Source: an uncultured Eubacteriales bacterium (lineage in GTDB: Bacteria > Bacillota > Clostridia > Christensenellales > CAG-138). From it: DNA of 56,507 bases. Both the position numbers and the translations under genes were made by a program. Location of the stretch: NCBI GenBank assembly GCA_902768795.1, contig CACXMS010000008.1, positions 1-56,507 on the forward strand, given 5' to 3'. Of this stretch, positions 52,503 through 56,507 are shown piece after piece. Under the pieces are notes generated by a model. The model was not told the DNA's origin, searched no databases, and worked only from the letters and a program-made list of their open reading frames with translations. Within the stretch, counting starts at the first letter, position 1. The number at the start of each line of letters is the position of its first letter.

Positions 52503-53267
52503 ATGGAGCAGTACGACAGAATCAACAATACCGCGTGCGCCCTGTACGGAAGCAGGGCGTGCGCGCTCCTGAATCAGCGTTCCTGCGCGGAATGTCCCGT
52601 GCAGCAGAACGCCGGCAAGAACGCGGAAGAAACGGCGGATCTTGTCGAACGGTTTGAAGCGCTGCTGCCGGAGGGCGGCATTGCGCCGCTGTTTGAGAAC
52701 GAAACCTGTACGCTTTGCAAGACGGAGCCGAAGGGCGAAGCGACCGGCTATGCGATCCTCGACTTCGGACATTCCGAGCCGAAAGAGCTACATGCGCGCA
52801 AGCTGTTCCGCAAAGGGACCGTGGGGTTCATGGTTCCGCTGCAGTTTGCCTGCTGCCGCGCGTGCCGCAACCGGCTGCTGCTCAGCTCGTATCTTCCGCT
52901 GCTCGTTCCGCTGGTGCTGACCGCGCTGATCGTCCCGTTTGTGACGGTGCCGCATTGGTCGCAGGCGCTTCGCGCGGCCGCGTCCTGGCTCCCGCTCGCG
53001 CTGGTTCTGTTCGGAATCGTCGGCGGGTACGGAATCGGCAAGCTTTTGCAGATTTTTCTTCGCAAACCTTTCGACAGGGTGATGTACTTCGATTTGCTGA
53101 AGCATCCCGTGTCGCAGGCGATGACGGAAAAGGGCTGGTTCCCGCTGTTCGGAGAAGCGTATCCGCAGCCGGTTCTCTCGAAAAAGAGGATCCGTTACGG
53201 ACTGGGAAGCGCTCCGTCCGCCGCTTTGAACGGTAAAAATGCCGAAAATGCGGAAGAATCCGATTGA
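52503..53267 (+). CDS. Cys-rich membrane protein of unknown function
   Basis: 254 residues. The N-terminal half is cytoplasmic by charge and has paired cysteines (Cys12, Cys20, CAEC 28-31, CTLC 69-72, CCRAC 117-121) that could hold two zinc or iron-sulfur sites. Two membrane spans follow (128-149 and 160-178), then a basic tail. I do not recognise a family. It starts 3 nt after rpoC with no good ribosome site, so it is tied to rpoC translation. The rpsL promoter overlaps its last bases. Confidence 0.7.
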   Translation: MEQYDRINNTACALYGSRACALLNQRSCAECPVQQNAGKNAEETADLVERFEALLPEGGIAPLFENETCTLCKTEPKGEATGYAILDFGHSEPKELHARKLFRKGTVGFMVPLQFACCRACRNRLLLSSYLPLLVPLVLTALIVPFVTVPHWSQALRAAASWLPLALVLFGIVGGYGIGKLLQIFLRKPFDRVMYFDLLKHPVSQAMTEKGWFPLFGEAYPQPVLSKKRIRYGLGSAPSAALNGKNAENAEESD

Positions 53268-53292
53268 CAAGCGGTTCGATTGCTGATAAACT
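53264..53292 (+). promoter_or_regulatory. Promoter of the str operon
   Basis: TTGACA (53264-53269), 17-nt spacer, TAAACT (53287-53292). It lies at the very end of the preceding gene. Confidence 0.75.
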
Positions 53293-53304
53293 ATGTTTTT
53301 GGGT

Positions 53305-53391
53305 GTGCATGACCGTTCATGCACCGTTCTTGCGCTTTTCGAGAAAGCGCCGAAAAACCGGACAATATCCTCTACAGTTGGGTTGCAGAGG
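53305..53391 (+). promoter_or_regulatory. Structured leader of rpsL with three hairpins
   Basis: Hairpin 1: GTGCATGA-like stem 53305-53312 / 53317-53324. Hairpin 2: GCGCTTT (53332-53338) / AAAGCGC (53344-53350). Hairpin 3: CCTCT (53369-53373) / AGAGG (53387-53391). Three closely spaced stems in a 150-nt leader suggest regulation, for example ribosomal-protein feedback as in other str operons. This is inference from structure only. Confidence 0.45.
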
Positions 53392-53446
53392 GATTGATAG
53401 ATACATCATTCAAATTTATTATCTTTATTTAGGAGGAACATTCTGA

Positions 53447-53827
53447 ATGCCGACCATTAACCAGTTGGTTCGCAAAGGCAGACAGCAGGTGGAATACAAG
53501 TCCACTGCGCCTATTCTGAAGCAGTGCCCGCAGCGTCGCGGCGTCTGCACCGCAGTCCGTACGATGACGCCGAAAAAGCCGAACTCCGCACTGCGTAAAA
53601 TTGCTCGTGTCCGTCTGACCGACGGTCTCGAAGGTACCGCATACATCCCGGGCATCGGCCACAACCTGCAGGAGCACAGCGTCGTGCTGATCCGCGGCGG
53701 CCGTGTCAAGGACCTGCCGGGCGTCCGTTACCACATCATCCGCGGTGCGCTGGATACCGCAGGCGTCGCCAACCGTAAGCAGAGCCGTTCTCTGTACGGC
53801 GCGAAGCGTCCGAAGGGAGGAAAATAA
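53447..53827 (+). CDS. rpsL: Ribosomal protein S12
   Basis: 126 residues of the 30S decoding-centre protein. Conserved [12 protein letters not shown] start, [18 protein letters not shown] (the streptomycin-site lysine), [19 protein letters not shown] ([11 protein letters not shown]) and [21 protein letters not shown] precedes ATG 53447. First gene of the str operon with rpsG, fusA and tuf. Confidence 0.99.
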   Translation: MPTINQLVRKGRQQVEYKSTAPILKQCPQRRGVCTAVRTMTPKKPNSALRKIARVRLTDGLEGTAYIPGIGHNLQEHSVVLIRGGRVKDLPGVRYHIIRGALDTAGVANRKQSRSLYGAKRPKGGK

Positions 53828-53830
53828 GCT

Positions 53831-54300
53831 ATGCCGAGACGTGGATTTATTCCCAAGAGAGAGGTTCTTGCAGATCCGATCTACAAGAGCACAGTCGTTA
53901 CCAAGCTGATCAATCAGGTCATGCTCGACGGCAAGCGCGGCGTCGCGCAGAAAGCGGTCTATGACGCGTTCGATATGGTCGCCCAGAAGAGCGGCAAGGA
54001 CGCGCTCGAAGCGTTCGAGCAGGCGATGAACAACATCATGCCGGTTCTCGAAGTCAAGGCGCGCAGAGTCGGCGGTTCGACCTATCAGGTTCCGATCGAG
54101 ATCCGTGCGGACCGTCGGCAGACCCTGGGTCTCCGCTGGCTGGTCAGCTATGCCCGTTCGCGCGGTGAGCGCACGATGGCGGAGCGCCTCGCGGGCGAGA
54201 TTCTCGACGCCTGCAACGAGCAGGGCAACGCCGTCAAGAAGAAGGAAGATACGCATCGTATGGCAGAGGCCAACAAGGCGTTTGCACATTATCGCTGGTA

Positions 54301-54301
<1 letters not shown>
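53831..54301 (+). CDS. rpsG: Ribosomal protein S7
   Basis: 156 residues, normal length. It nucleates assembly of the 30S head. Conserved [18 protein letters not shown] start, [18 protein letters not shown], and [19 protein letters not shown], ending [15 protein letters not shown]. The stop overlaps the fusA start by one base (TAATG). Confidence 0.99.

Positions 54302-56507
<2,206 letters not shown>

Noticed and set aside
45093..52772. Very long open frames on the minus strand opposite rpoB and rpoC
   Set aside because: They are antisense shadows of GC-rich codons. They have no ribosome sites, no family likeness and Arg/His/Asp-rich composition.

Overview
The window reads as a stretch of chromosome from an anaerobic, fermentative Bacillota (Clostridia-like) with moderately high GC. 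Pointers are the rpoB-rpoC / rpsL-rpsG-fusA-tuf core, pta-ackA, HemZ, TmcAL, a VanZ-like protein, MetQNI, strong AAGGAG-type ribosome sites and clean sigma-A promoters. I cannot place it below class level from sequence alone. No tRNA, CRISPR array, insertion sequence or phage gene was seen.

Layout: (1) 1-120, the 3' end of a 5S rRNA and its terminator. (2) 164-4739, a TetR-led operon: flavin-reductase-like protein, NmrA-like SDR, DUF1295 membrane protein, six-TM protein, and a last protein resembling ferredoxin-dependent bilin reductases (PcyA/PebS type). (3) 4808-5746 minus, a MoaE-like and a MogA/MoaB-like molybdenum cofactor pair. (4) 5870-20850, a 13-gene operon with one strong promoter and a LacI-type operator: four tandem HAD paralogues, a circularly permuted independent phosphoglycerate mutase, IolG, archaeal-type GAPDH, archaeal-type PGK, split transketolase, LarA-like racemase, IolE, IolB, IolD. 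(5) 20860-22200 minus, VanZ-like, TSCPD and glutathione peroxidase genes. (6) 22246-26749, two TIR-TM-LRR proteins and an acyl-CoA synthetase. (7) 26756-30224, a tiny winged-helix protein, then a cysteine-containing leader peptide plus attenuator in front of metQNI, whose MetQ is circularly permuted. (8) 30245-40620, ackA/pta on the minus strand, then tmcAL, recJ, relA, dtd, an MBL hydrolase and hemZ. (9) 40718-44718, a LysR regulator divergent from a domain-swapped, doubly membrane-anchored GH3 glycosidase. (10) 44924-56507, rpoB, rpoC, a Cys-rich membrane protein, rpsL, rpsG, fusA and the start of tuf.

The main discovery candidate is region 4. It holds the inositol enzymes that convert myo-inositol to 2-deoxy-5-keto-D-gluconate (IolG, IolE, IolD, IolB), but not the usual kinase, aldolase and dehydrogenase (IolC, IolJ, IolA). 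In their place are a split transketolase, a GAPDH, a PGK and a LarA racemase. 2-Deoxy-5-keto-D-gluconate has the D-threo ketose geometry that transketolase accepts. Cleavage would release 3-hydroxy-4-oxobutanoate, which is D-glyceraldehyde 3-phosphate with the phosphate replaced by a carboxylate. GAPDH- and PGK-type steps would then give D-malate plus ATP, and a LarA-type racemase would give L-malate. Phosphate-contacting residues appear changed in the PGK and transketolase, as this model predicts. The pathway is my inference; the gene set and residue changes are visible.

A second theme is circular permutation. The phosphoglycerate mutase and MetQ both have their two halves in reversed order while catalytic or binding motifs are kept, and the GH3 enzyme has the known reversed domain order.
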